From Alistipes communis (lineage in GTDB: Bacteria; Bacteroidota; Bacteroidia; Bacteroidales; Rikenellaceae): a stretch of DNA of 64,000 nt. Position 1 is the stretch's first letter. Every line of letters begins with the position of its first letter. The notes beneath the pieces were generated by a model, which saw nothing but the letters and a program-made list of their open reading frames with translations, had not been told where the DNA came from and did no database searches. A program made the position numbers and the translations under genes. This document shows positions 1-7,699 of this stretch, one piece after another. The DNA lies in NCBI RefSeq assembly GCF_006542665.1, contig NZ_AP019735.1:1240001-1304000 (forward strand), in the 5' to 3' direction.

Positions 1-74
1 GCGACGACACGCCCCGCCCGCACGATCCGACAGGAAAGATCGCGGCCGGCGAAGGATAATTCCGGATTTTTTCG

Positions 75-82
75 TACCTTCG
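75..82 (+). promoter_or_regulatory. possible -7 box upstream of pyrH
   Basis: TACCTTCG is one base off the Bacteroidete TAnnTTTG box and lies about 34 bases before the pyrH start. No clear -33 element is visible. The preceding 74 bases hold no recognisable gene. Confidence 0.35.
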
Positions 83-115
83 CCTAACGGATAACTTGTA
101 AAAACAGGCAACACC

Positions 116-823
116 ATGAAATACAACCGAATCCTTCTGAAACTCAGCGGCGAATCGTTGCAGGGCGCACAAGGCTACGGTCTTTCGACCGACGTTCTCC
201 ACTCCTACGCCGCACAGATCCGACAGGCGGTCGAAGCGGGCGTCCAGGTCGCCGTCGTGATCGGCGGCGGCAACATCTTCCGCGGCCTGCAAGGCGCCGG
301 ACGGGGATTCGACCGCGTAAAGGGCGATCAGATGGGGATGCTGGCCACGATCATCAATTCGCTGGCCCTGCAATCGGCGCTCGAAAACGACGGCGTGCGG
401 GCCCGCGTGCTGACGTCGATCCGCATGGAGCCTATCGGCGAATACTACGCCAAGGCACGCGCTTTGGAGTACCTCGCGGCAGGCGAGGTGGTCATCATCG
501 GCGGCGGGACGTCGAATCCCTTCTTCACGACCGATTCGGCGGCGGCGCTGCGCGCCGTGGAGATCGAAGCCGACGTCCTGCTCAAAGGAACCCGCGTGGA
601 CGGCGTCTACACGGCCGATCCGGAGAAAGACCCCACGGCGGAGAAGTTCGACGCGATCTCGTTCGACGAGGTATACAGCCGCGGCCTGAAAGTCATGGAT
701 CTGACCGCCTTCACGCTCTGCAAGGAGAACCGGATGCCGATCAAGGTCTTCGACATGGACACCGAAGGCAACCTGATGCGGCTGCTCGCAGGCGAGAAGA
801 TCGGCACGCTGGTACACCTTTGA
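116..823 (+). CDS. pyrH: UMP kinase
   Basis: Cytosolic UMP kinase, which phosphorylates UMP to UDP with ATP in pyrimidine nucleotide synthesis. At 235 residues it has the usual length for the bacterial amino-acid-kinase-fold enzyme. The N-terminus reads KLSGESLQG (nucleotide-binding Lys and Gly loop), followed by VVIGGGNIFRG near residue 50 and a C-terminal MPIKVFDMD segment, all typical of PyrH. It opens a same-strand run with a TlpA-like gene and frr. PyrH and Frr are neighbours in many bacteria. The ATG start is preceded by an A-rich stretch. Identification is secure. Confidence 0.98.
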   Translation: MKYNRILLKLSGESLQGAQGYGLSTDVLHSYAAQIRQAVEAGVQVAVVIGGGNIFRGLQGAGRGFDRVKGDQMGMLATIINSLALQSALENDGVRARVLTSIRMEPIGEYYAKARALEYLAAGEVVIIGGGTSNPFFTTDSAAALRAVEIEADVLLKGTRVDGVYTADPEKDPTAEKFDAISFDEVYSRGLKVMDLTAFTLCKENRMPIKVFDMDTEGNLMRLLAGEKIGTLVHL

Positions 824-850
824 TTTCTAAGAATATAACATTTCGGAAAT

Positions 851-1453
851 ATGGCACGTAAGAAAGCGAACAACCGGATGCTCGTCATCCTGCTGGCCCT
901 GATCGCAGTGGTCTGCATCGCATTGTGGTACGCCGACAAGGTGGAACGGGAGGGTAAAGCCGCAGCAGCAGCGGAACAGCCCGCCGACGAAGCGGCCGAA
1001 GCCGCCGCCGCGACGCTGGCCGGGGAGGGCGCCGAGGCCCCCGATTTCACCGTCGAGATGATCGACGGCAGCAAGGTCGCCCTGAGCGAACTGCGCGGCA
1101 AGGTCGTGCTGCTCAACTTCTGGGCGACGTGGTGCCCGCCCTGCCGCGAGGAGCTGAGCCACGTGCAGCAGCAGGTCATAGACCGCTTCGCGGGAGAGGA
1201 GTTCGTCTTCCTGCCGATCTCGCGGGGCGAAGAGCGTGCAGCGGTCGAGGCCTTCCGCGCCAAAACGGGCTACGCCTTCCCGATGGGGCTCGACACGGAC
1301 GAGACGATCTACAAGCGCTATGCGACCCGTTTCATCCCGCGCAACTTTCTGATCGACCGCACGGGGCGCGTGGTGAAGGCCACGGTGGGTTACGACGACG
1401 AGGAGTTCGCCGAACTCCTGTGTGCGGCCGCCGCGGAGATTCAGCAGAAATAA
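851..1453 (+). CDS. membrane-anchored TlpA-like thioredoxin family protein
   Basis: Thiol-disulfide oxidoreductase facing the periplasm. Residues about 9-27 form a single hydrophobic N-terminal segment after MARKKANNR, so it is probably an uncleaved anchor. An Ala/Glu-rich linker (about 33-60) follows, then a TlpA/ResA-type thioredoxin domain starting APDFTVEMIDG. The active site WATWCPPC is complete near residues 92-99, and a cis-Pro region lies at TRFIPRNFLIDR. It sits 27 bases after pyrH and 19 before frr, so co-transcription is likely. The partner protein (cytochrome maturation or general reduction) cannot be told from sequence. Family assignment is firm, specific role is not. Confidence 0.88.
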   Translation: MARKKANNRMLVILLALIAVVCIALWYADKVEREGKAAAAAEQPADEAAEAAAATLAGEGAEAPDFTVEMIDGSKVALSELRGKVVLLNFWATWCPPCREELSHVQQQVIDRFAGEEFVFLPISRGEERAAVEAFRAKTGYAFPMGLDTDETIYKRYATRFIPRNFLIDRTGRVVKATVGYDDEEFAELLCAAAAEIQQK

Positions 1454-1472
1454 TTCAACAAACGACAAGGAT

Positions 1473-2033
1473 ATGGCAGATACAAAGACGATTATGACCG
1501 ACGTCGAAGGCCGCATGCAGCGTGCTATCGACCATCTCGAAGAGGAGCTGAACAACGTCCGCGCCGGCAAGGCGTCGCCGAACGTTCTGAACGGCGTCAT
1601 GGTGGACTACTACGGCTCGATGACCCCCGTATCGGGCGTCGCGAGCGTCACCGTACCCGATGCGAAGACGATCCTGATCCAGCCGTGGGACAAGAAGATG
1701 ATCAAACCGATCGAAAAGGCGATCATCGATTCCAATATCGGCCTTACCCCCTCGAACAACGGCGAGCAGATTCTCCTGTCGATCCCGCCGCTGACCGAGG
1801 AGCGCCGCAAACTGCTCGTGAAACAGATCCGGCAGGAAGCCGAGACGGCCCGTGTGAGTCTGCGCAACGCCCGCCGCGACGCGGTCGAAGCCTTCAAGAA
1901 GGCGCAGAAGGAGGGAATGCCCGAAGACGAGTCGAAAGACGGCGAAACGCAGGTACAGAAACTGTTGGAGAAGTTCTCCAAAACGCTCGACGCCGCACTC
2001 GACCGCAAGGAGCGGGAGATCATGACGGTCTGA
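1473..2033 (+). CDS. frr: ribosome recycling factor
   Basis: Frr splits post-termination ribosomes together with EF-G. The start MADTKTIMTDVEGRMQ gives 186 residues, the normal length. An in-frame upstream ATG at 1422 lies inside the preceding gene and is not needed. Family marks include NVRAGKASPNVL, the PWDKKMI motif, the RRKLLVKQIRQEAE hinge helix and a C-terminal KEREIMTV. A degenerate copy of this same 3' end occurs at 46617-46694. The gene is closed by a long hairpin starting 11 bases after its stop codon. Confidence 0.97.
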   Translation: MADTKTIMTDVEGRMQRAIDHLEEELNNVRAGKASPNVLNGVMVDYYGSMTPVSGVASVTVPDAKTILIQPWDKKMIKPIEKAIIDSNIGLTPSNNGEQILLSIPPLTEERRKLLVKQIRQEAETARVSLRNARRDAVEAFKKAQKEGMPEDESKDGETQVQKLLEKFSKTLDAALDRKEREIMTV

Positions 2034-2044
2034 TGCCGCCGGAA

Positions 2045-2089
2045 CGAACGAAACGGGATGCTGCCGACGGCAGCATCCCGTTTCGTTCG
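2045..2089. terminator. bidirectional hairpin terminator between frr and the MATE gene
   Basis: A perfect 21-bp inverted repeat (2045-2065 against 2069-2089) with a 3-base loop lies between convergent genes. The stem has AAAC/GTTT runs near its base, so either strand gives a hairpin ended by a short U-containing stretch. Bidirectional use is inferred. Confidence 0.8.
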
Positions 2090-2106
2090 CAATCGGACGG
2101 AGCCGA

Positions 2107-3459
2107 TCAGCCGATCCGCTGACGCCGCCAGAGGCTGACGCCGAGAATGACCAGCGCGGTCAGCAGCTCCGACAACGGCATGGCCAGCCAAATGCCCTCC
2201 GTACCGCAGAGCCGCGGCATGAAGAGGAAGCTCGGAACGAGAAAGACGAACCCGCGCAGGAGTGCGAAACCCGAAGCGATCCCGACCCGTTCGAGGCTCT
2301 GGTAGTATCCGATCGCCGTCAGATTGACGATAAAGCAAATGAAGCCCAGGGCGAACCACGGTAACCCCTCGATGGCGATGCGTGCAGCGTGCGTCGCCGG
2401 ATCGAGGAAGAGCCCGACGAGCAGGCGCGGGCTGCCGATGAAGACCGCCGTGACGACCGCACCGCAGACCACGGCCGTCGCCAGCGCGATCTGCGCAGCC
2501 TCGATCACCCGTTCGCGGACGCCTGCACCGAAGTTGTAGCTGATGATCGGCTGCGCCGACTGCGCGATAGCGTTGCCGACCATGAAGACGAACGGAATGT
2601 AATAACAGGCGATGCCGAACGCCCCGACGCCGTCGTCGCCAAGATAGTGCATGAAAGTCAGGTTGCCGACGAACATCAGCATCGCCAGCGTCGCCTCGCC
2701 CAACAGGGCCGACGAACCGATGCGGCACTGGTAACCGACGTTGCGCAGCGACAAGCGCAAGCTCTTGCGGCTGCGTTTGAGCGGACAGAAACGCAGCGTG
2801 CGTGCGAAAAACGACAGGTAGACGACCACGATCACACCGCCCACCGAGACACTGATCGCCGTGGCGAACGCCGCCCCCATGACGCCCCAGCCCAGCGGAA
2901 AGATGAAGAGCCAGTCCAACACCACATTGAGCAGCGCGGCGACGACGCTGCACCACATGGCCAGCTTCGGGGCTCCGTCCAGCCGGATGACGAACAGCCC
3001 GACGGCCGTCCACATCTGGAAGACCAGCGCCGGTGTGAACCAGAGCAGGTAGTCCTTCACCAGCGGCAACAACCGGTCGGACGAACCGAGCAGGCAGGCC
3101 GTCCGATCCGGAAAAACCACGATCAGCAGCGAAAGGAGCAGCGTCAGCGCCGTCACGATAATCATGGCCTGTGTGACGTTCAGGCGGGCCGCCTTGACCT
3201 TCGCCCGCGACAGATGAATGGAGGCGACGACCGAACAACCGATGCCGATCATCAGCCCCACCCCCTGGAAAAGCATCAGCAGCGGGACGTAGATGTTCAC
3301 GGCGGCGATGCCGTCACTGCCGACGCCGTGGCCGACGAAAATCCCGTCGGCCACCGTGACAGCCGAGATGCTGAGCATACCGAACAGCGTCGGAATGAAC
3401 AGTTTGCGGAACAGTACGGACACTTTCAGCGTTCCGAAGTCGATCTCATCTCTTTCCAT
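2107..3459 (-). CDS. MATE family efflux transporter
   Basis: Inner-membrane multidrug/toxin exporter of the MATE family. At 450 residues it shows about twelve hydrophobic segments in two halves. The N-terminus SVLFRKLFIPTLFGMLSISA and the following VADGIFVGHGVGSDGIAAVN are typical of the DinF/MepA-like branch, as is GNAIAQSAQPIISYNFGAG near residue 290. The substrate is unknown. It is a single gene converging on frr. Its leader of about 200 bases carries a promoter, a hairpin repeat, a small leader ORF and a terminator-like hairpin, suggesting control by attenuation. Confidence 0.9.
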   Translation of the reverse strand: MERDEIDFGTLKVSVLFRKLFIPTLFGMLSISAVTVADGIFVGHGVGSDGIAAVNIYVPLLMLFQGVGLMIGIGCSVVASIHLSRAKVKAARLNVTQAMIIVTALTLLLSLLIVVFPDRTACLLGSSDRLLPLVKDYLLWFTPALVFQMWTAVGLFVIRLDGAPKLAMWCSVVAALLNVVLDWLFIFPLGWGVMGAAFATAISVSVGGVIVVVYLSFFARTLRFCPLKRSRKSLRLSLRNVGYQCRIGSSALLGEATLAMLMFVGNLTFMHYLGDDGVGAFGIACYYIPFVFMVGNAIAQSAQPIISYNFGAGVRERVIEAAQIALATAVVCGAVVTAVFIGSPRLLVGLFLDPATHAARIAIEGLPWFALGFICFIVNLTAIGYYQSLERVGIASGFALLRGFVFLVPSFLFMPRLCGTEGIWLAMPLSELLTALVILGVSLWRRQRIG

Positions 3460-3497
3460 ACCTACTTTATTTTACGATAGTTTTCCAAAACCGGCAC

Positions 3498-3546
3498 AAA
3501 AAAGGCCGGACAAGCTGATTGGTTTTACCCAGTCATCTTATCCGGC
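3498..3546 (-). terminator. candidate attenuator hairpin upstream of the MATE gene
   Basis: On the minus strand an 18-position stem (3546-3529 with 3522-3505, 15 positions matched, others tolerable) is followed at once by six T residues (3503-3498). This is the form of an intrinsic terminator. It ends about 39 bases before the MATE start codon, inside its predicted transcript, and no other gene upstream on this strand needs it. A 7-codon ORF overlaps the 5' arm. Attenuation is inferred. Confidence 0.6.
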
Positions 3547-3548
3547 AT
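3525..3548 (-). CDS. putative leader peptide MPDKMTG
   Basis: ATG to TAA encodes seven residues, MPDKMTG. A GGAGG sequence (3560-3556) sits 7 bases ahead of the ATG, unusually good for this phylum. The codons lie in the 5' arm of the terminator hairpin, so a stalled ribosome would keep the hairpin from forming. The arrangement resembles drug-sensing leader peptides ahead of resistance genes. It is too short for coding statistics, so this is a prediction from layout only. Confidence 0.35.
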   Translation of the reverse strand: MPDKMTG

Positions 3549-3596
3549 ATACTGCCCTCCGATGAGGATTACAAAACGTTCGTTTTCAACTGTCGT

Positions 3597-3656
3597 TTTC
3601 CCGCCTCGGCATAGCCTGCACAAGCGCGGCTCTGCTCTCGGCTTATCGAAAACGTT
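3597..3656 (-). repeat. dispersed hairpin repeat, copy A
   Basis: Copy A of a six-copy family. The core inverted repeat is 3609-3635, flanked by CCTCG on one side and CTCGGCTTATCGAAAACG on the other (plus-strand reading). It lies inside the predicted MATE leader, read in the orientation that starts CGTTTTC. The distance from its edge to the MATE start is 137 bases. Confidence 0.75.
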
Positions 3657-3673
3657 TGAAAAAATTCCGACGA

Positions 3674-3705
3674 CAAAAGTACGACTTATCTTCGAAGCAT
3701 CCAAA
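3674..3705 (-). promoter_or_regulatory. promoter of the MATE gene
   Basis: On the minus strand TTTG (3705-3702), 20 bases, then TACTTTTG (3681-3674) is a full match to the Bacteroidete -33/-7 consensus. Transcription would start near 3667, giving a leader of about 208 bases. Confidence 0.65.
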
Positions 3706-3969
3706 TTTCGGAGATCGATTCACTGCACGGTATATCCGATTGCAAACGCCCTCCTTATCCGACAGAATGCCCGGCACGACCGGAAAGTCGCAAAAAATCC
3801 GAAAAATTACGAATCGCAACCGAATCGCCCCCGCACGCCGCGGATCGTTGCCCATCGTGCGCATTCGGCTTCCGAATCGGTCGGAAATCCCTGTCCCCGC
3901 ATGCGAAACAGTCAATCCAACCGACAGACGAACAGCCGGTTGCGGCGTTCGATTCCGCAAATTTTATAT

Positions 3970-3977
3970 TATATTTG
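3970..3977 (+). promoter_or_regulatory. -7 box upstream of the propeller lipoprotein gene
   Basis: TATATTTG matches TAnnTTTG in an AT-rich patch about 50 bases before the start at 4028. No -33 box is clear. Between 3706 and 3969 no gene is supported. Confidence 0.5.
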
Positions 3978-4027
3978 TAAAACAGCCGTAATAGTACGCC
4001 TGTTCACCCTTAAACCCTCTCTTTTCC

Positions 4028-5707
4028 ATGAAAAGACTGTTTACCCTTTTCACCGGCCTGTGCGTGATGCTGCTGGCCGGCTGCAACGACGAGTACGACG
4101 ATTCGGCGCTCGTGAAACGACTGGACGATTTCGAGCAGCGGCTCGAACGACTCGAACGGCTCTGCAACGACATAAACACCAATCTCGGTTCGATGCAGAC
4201 TATTGTCACGGCACTCGACCGCGGCGACTACATCACCTCCGTCGAACCGCTGACGGAAAACGGAAGCATGGTAGGCTACACGATCCGGTTCGCCAAGGGG
4301 ACGCCCATCGTCGTCTACAACGGCAAACCCGGCACGGCGCCCGTCGTCTCCGTTAAGAAGGATACCGACGGCATCTACTATTGGACGCTCGACGGCGAGT
4401 GGATCACCGACGGCGGCAAGAAACTCCCCGTCTCCGGGCAAAACGGCACCTCGCCCAAACTGAAAATCGAGGAGGAGTACTGGTATATCTCCTACGACGA
4501 CGGCACGACATGGACGAAACTCGACAAGGCCACCGGCGAGAAGGGCGACGACGGAGCGGGCATACTCGTCGACATGGACGAGAACTACGTCTACTTCACC
4601 CTGCCCGACGGCAGGACGGTCACCGTCCCGAGAGCGGAGGGCGGAAGCGAACCGCAGCCCTCGGTGCCGCACATCCTCTACGCCGTGGGACAGGAGCTCG
4701 TACCCGGTCAAGGGCATTACTATGCCACCTTGTGGAAGGACGGCAAGCGCCAGTTGCTCACCGACGGCTCGGCGGACAGTTTCTGCAACGGCGTCTACGT
4801 CGACGGAAACAAGGTCTATGTCGTCGGCTGCGAAGCGATCGGCGATCTGTTCGACGACGGATACTACGAACCCTATCCGCTGAACGTCGGCGTCATGTGG
4901 CAGTTCGAGGTCGGCAACGAGACGCAAGTGACGCGCTCCGTCCTGAGCGACGGCAAACGCGCGACCTCCCCCGTCGCCGTCGCGGCGGCGGGCGAAAACA
5001 TCTACGCCGCAGGTTTCGAAACGCTGGAAAACTCCGACCGAAAGGCCGTCTACTGGCGTAACGGGCAGATGGAGTACCTGAGCGACGGCTCGACCGACGC
5101 ATTGGCCTACTGCGTGGCAGCCGAAGGCAACGACGTCTATGTGGGCGGTTACGTCCAACCGGCCGACAACAAGAGCGGCGGCATCGCCTGCATCTGGAAG
5201 AACGGCGTGGCGCAGAACCTGACCGACGGCTCGACGCTCGCCAAGGTCAACGCCATCTGCATCGACGGCGGCGTGCTCTATGCTGCCGGAGCCGAGAAGG
5301 TGTCGGGCGGCCGCTGGAAGGGCGTGCTGTGGAAGGACGGCCAGCCCACCTATTTCACCGAAGAGGTCGGAACCGAAGTGACGGGCCTCTACGTCAAGGA
5401 GGGGAAATACATCATCGAAGGCAACATGACGGCCGATTCCGGCGATATCGTCACCTGCATCTGGACGGAAGAGGGCGTGCAAGTCATCTCCGAAGGAATG
5501 GCCTTGTGCCAGGGGACGGGCCTCGCCGTAGCCGGAAGCGACATCTACGTCGCGGGCAACGCCTACGACATGGACTACGGCACTTACGAGGAGATCTACC
5601 GCTCGCCCGTCTGGAAAAACGGCACGGAAATAGCGCTCGAAGTCGTCAGCTCCGACAACTTCACCGTGTGGGGGCTCGCCTGCGCCTTCGTCGACACGCA
5701 AGAGTAA
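4028..5707 (+). CDS. surface lipoprotein, DUF4988-like N-terminus plus propeller-like repeats
   Basis: A 559-residue predicted lipoprotein. The signal peptide ends in the lipobox MLLAGC with Cys19, followed by acidic residues as in surface-exposed Bacteroidete lipoproteins. Residues about 28-55 form a Leu-heptad coiled coil (VKRLDDFEQRLERLERL). A DUF4988-like part follows (GDYITSVEPLTENGSMVGYTIRF; GKPGTAPVVSVKKDTDG). From about residue 215 there are about six to seven repeats of the form 'LYAVG...LWKDGK...LTDGS...V.GNKVYV', which suggests a beta-propeller. No catalytic residue is apparent. It stands alone between a -7 box and a terminator. Substrate binding or adhesion is a guess. Confidence 0.75.
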   Translation: MKRLFTLFTGLCVMLLAGCNDEYDDSALVKRLDDFEQRLERLERLCNDINTNLGSMQTIVTALDRGDYITSVEPLTENGSMVGYTIRFAKGTPIVVYNGKPGTAPVVSVKKDTDGIYYWTLDGEWITDGGKKLPVSGQNGTSPKLKIEEEYWYISYDDGTTWTKLDKATGEKGDDGAGILVDMDENYVYFTLPDGRTVTVPRAEGGSEPQPSVPHILYAVGQELVPGQGHYYATLWKDGKRQLLTDGSADSFCNGVYVDGNKVYVVGCEAIGDLFDDGYYEPYPLNVGVMWQFEVGNETQVTRSVLSDGKRATSPVAVAAAGENIYAAGFETLENSDRKAVYWRNGQMEYLSDGSTDALAYCVAAEGNDVYVGGYVQPADNKSGGIACIWKNGVAQNLTDGSTLAKVNAICIDGGVLYAAGAEKVSGGRWKGVLWKDGQPTYFTEEVGTEVTGLYVKEGKYIIEGNMTADSGDIVTCIWTEEGVQVISEGMALCQGTGLAVAGSDIYVAGNAYDMDYGTYEEIYRSPVWKNGTEIALEVVSSDNFTVWGLACAFVDTQE

Positions 5708-5754
5708 CTCCGCAAGAAGGCCGCCCTTCACGCGGCCGGACACCCCGAACGCAA

Positions 5755-5783
5755 CGTCCCGGTACGGAATCCGTACCGGGACG
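5755..5783. terminator. hairpin terminator between convergent genes
   Basis: A perfect 14-bp inverted repeat (5755-5768 with 5770-5783) lies 47 bases after the lipoprotein stop and is followed by CTCTTTCC. It can also end the convergent DeoR gene. Confidence 0.7.
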
Positions 5784-5802
5784 CTCTTTCCTATGGCGCA
5801 GT

Positions 5803-6603
5803 CTATTCGCGGCGGCCGACCGGTACGACCGTCACGTCGACGCCCGACTCCTGCAACCGCTCGATCACCGAAGCGGGCGCCTTGTCGTCGGTAATGATCT
5901 GATCGACGGCGCTCATGTCGCAGATCTTGCTGAATCCGCGACGGCCGAACTTCGACGAATCGGCCAGCACGATCACCTTCTGCACCGAGGCGATCATCTG
6001 CTTGTGCAGGCTCGCCTCGATGTGGTTGGTCGTCGTCACGCCGTAATCCAGGTCGACGCCGTCGACGCCCATGAAGAGCTTGCTGCACGAGAGGCTGCCC
6101 AGCATCTGCTCGGCAAAGGGACCCAGCACCGAGAGCGAACTGCGCCGAACCATGCCGCCCAACTGGATGACATCCACCGAACGGCGCGTGGAGAGTTCCG
6201 AAGCCACGCTGAACGCCGACGTGATGACTGTCAGACGGTCGTTCTGGCCGATCTCGCGCGCCATGGCCAGCGTCGTCGTACCCGACGCGACCATGATCGT
6301 ATCGTCGGGGCCGATCAGCCGCGCGGCATAGACGCCGATGGCGTGTTTCTCGTCGGCATAGAGCTTCTCCTTCTCGGCCACCGAGCGGTCGTTGATGTAA
6401 CGGTTCACGAGAATGGCCGAACCGTGCACGCGGTACAGCATGTGCTGCTCTTCGAGCATCGTGAGGTCCTTGCGGATCGTCACCTCCGAAACCTTCATCA
6501 GCGAGGAGAGCGTCGCCACCGATACGGCGTTCTGCTGACGCATGATCTCCATGATGCGGTTCTGACGTTCGTTCAGATGAATCACCTTGTCCGTATCTTT
6601 CAT
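5803..6603 (-). CDS. DeoR/GlpR family transcriptional regulator
   Basis: A 266-residue DNA-binding repressor of the DeoR family, normally responding to a sugar phosphate. The N-terminal helix-turn-helix reads NERQNRIMEIMRQQNAVSVA with SEVTIRKDLTMLEEQ, the DeoR signature. The C-terminal DeoR sensor domain shows DDTIMVASGTTTLAMAREI and later VIVLADSSKFGRRGF, matching effector-binding motifs. No sugar-metabolism gene is adjacent, so the target is unknown. A TATTTTTG box lies about 73 bases ahead of the start. Confidence 0.93.
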   Translation of the reverse strand: MKDTDKVIHLNERQNRIMEIMRQQNAVSVATLSSLMKVSEVTIRKDLTMLEEQHMLYRVHGSAILVNRYINDRSVAEKEKLYADEKHAIGVYAARLIGPDDTIMVASGTTTLAMAREIGQNDRLTVITSAFSVASELSTRRSVDVIQLGGMVRRSSLSVLGPFAEQMLGSLSCSKLFMGVDGVDLDYGVTTTNHIEASLHKQMIASVQKVIVLADSSKFGRRGFSKICDMSAVDQIITDDKAPASVIERLQESGVDVTVVPVGRRE

Positions 6604-6675
6604 CGTTCGTCGTAGGTTTGGGTTCCGTCCCGCCGCGACGTCGCCCGAGAGGGGCGGCGGCGGAACTATTCTTTA

Positions 6676-6683
6676 CAAAAATA
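6676..6683 (-). promoter_or_regulatory. -7 box for the DeoR gene
   Basis: TATTTTTG on the minus strand matches TAnnTTTG and lies about 73 bases ahead of the DeoR start. No -33 box was found. Confidence 0.45.
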
Positions 6684-7069
6684 ATGAAAAATATCGGATT
6701 CGGAACTCCGCGGCGATTTTTTACGCTCCCGAAGCTCTCTTTTGCACGCGGCCGCCCCGCAATCGCGGCAAGGTCAGCCGGATATGCAAAGCTCCCGCGC
6801 GCCGTCCGAAAGAGATCGGACTCCTTGAAACGCACTGCTGTTTCTCGTTCGATGCGAGTCCGGTACCGTTCGCCGGCCCGCACCTCCGCTCACCGCCGTC
6901 CCACGCAGCAGACATCCTCTGCCGGCACGACCTGACCTCCATACGACAGATCGGAATTCATCGACCGGCGGCTTTCCCCACCACCCGACGCCGATTCTTC
7001 ACCCTGTCCGGACCGCTCCGACCGCCGCTGACAGACGGAGGCCCCTGCCTGCATCCTTCCCGAAAAACA
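6684..7069. other. intergenic region without a supported gene
   Basis: About 390 bases between the DeoR promoter and the ribosomal terminator. Open frames on both strands are Arg/Pro/Ser-rich and mutually overlapping, as expected of GC-rich non-coding DNA. I see no RNA gene or repeat here. Confidence 0.6.
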
Positions 7070-7102
7070 CATACGGGCGATCCTCAGCGGATCGCCCGTA
7101 TG
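7070..7102 (-). terminator. terminator of the ribosomal protein operon
   Basis: A perfect 14-bp stem (7102-7089 with 7083-7070) with a 5-base loop is followed on the minus strand by TGTTTTTCGG. It lies 20 bases beyond the rplQ stop codon and closes the supercluster. Confidence 0.8.
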
Positions 7103-7121
7103 AATCGGGATCGAAACAAGA

Positions 7122-7697
7122 TCACATCTTCTTGCCGACGTTGGTCTTCTTGGCAACCTTCGCAGCACCGGCCTTCGTAGCACCGCCGGCCTTGGCAGCG
7201 ACCTTCTTGGGCTTCGCCTCGACGATCTTCGCATCCTCGACGGCATCCGCCTTCTTGGCGGCGGGCTTGCGCGAACGGCGGGTCTTGGGCTTCGCCTCGA
7301 CGGCCTGTGCGGCCGGCGTTACGCCCAGCGTGTAGGCCTCGTTGAAATCCACGAACTCGATGATGCACATGTCGGCGGCGTCTCCCAGACGGAAGCCCGT
7401 TTTCAGGATGCGGGTATAACCGCCCGGACGCTCGGCGATCTTCGGAGCGATCGTGCGGAACAGCTCCGTCACGGCCTCCTTCTGCTTGAGGTACGAGAAT
7501 ACCATACGACGCTGGTGCGTGGTGTCCTCCTTGGATTTGGTCACCAGCGGCTCGATGAACTGACGCAGCGCCTTGGCTTTGGCCACCGTCGTCTCGATGC
7601 GCTTGTGCAGGATGAGCGACGATGCCATGTTCGACATCAGGGCCTTGCGGTGTCCCGCCTGACGCCCGAGGTGATTGAAATTCTTATTATGTCTCAT
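7122..7697 (-). CDS. rplQ: 50S ribosomal protein L17
   Basis: Last gene of the alpha operon. Residues 1-120 are canonical L17 (MRHNKNFNHLGRQAGHRKAL; GGYTRILKTGFRLGDAADM). Residues about 130-191 form a low-complexity Ala/Lys tail containing several KPK and AAK units, a known type of extension in Bacteroidete L17. The tail is likely disordered and rRNA-binding. It starts 2 bases after rpoA. Confidence 0.97.
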   Translation of the reverse strand: MRHNKNFNHLGRQAGHRKALMSNMASSLILHKRIETTVAKAKALRQFIEPLVTKSKEDTTHQRRMVFSYLKQKEAVTELFRTIAPKIAERPGGYTRILKTGFRLGDAADMCIIEFVDFNEAYTLGVTPAAQAVEAKPKTRRSRKPAAKKADAVEDAKIVEAKPKKVAAKAGGATKAGAAKVAKKTNVGKKM

Positions 7698-7699
7698 AG

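Noticed and set aside
4010..6883. Long minus-strand frame across the lipoprotein and DeoR genes
   Set aside because: Runs through two well-supported genes, a terminator and an intergenic region; an artefact of GC-rich codon structure.
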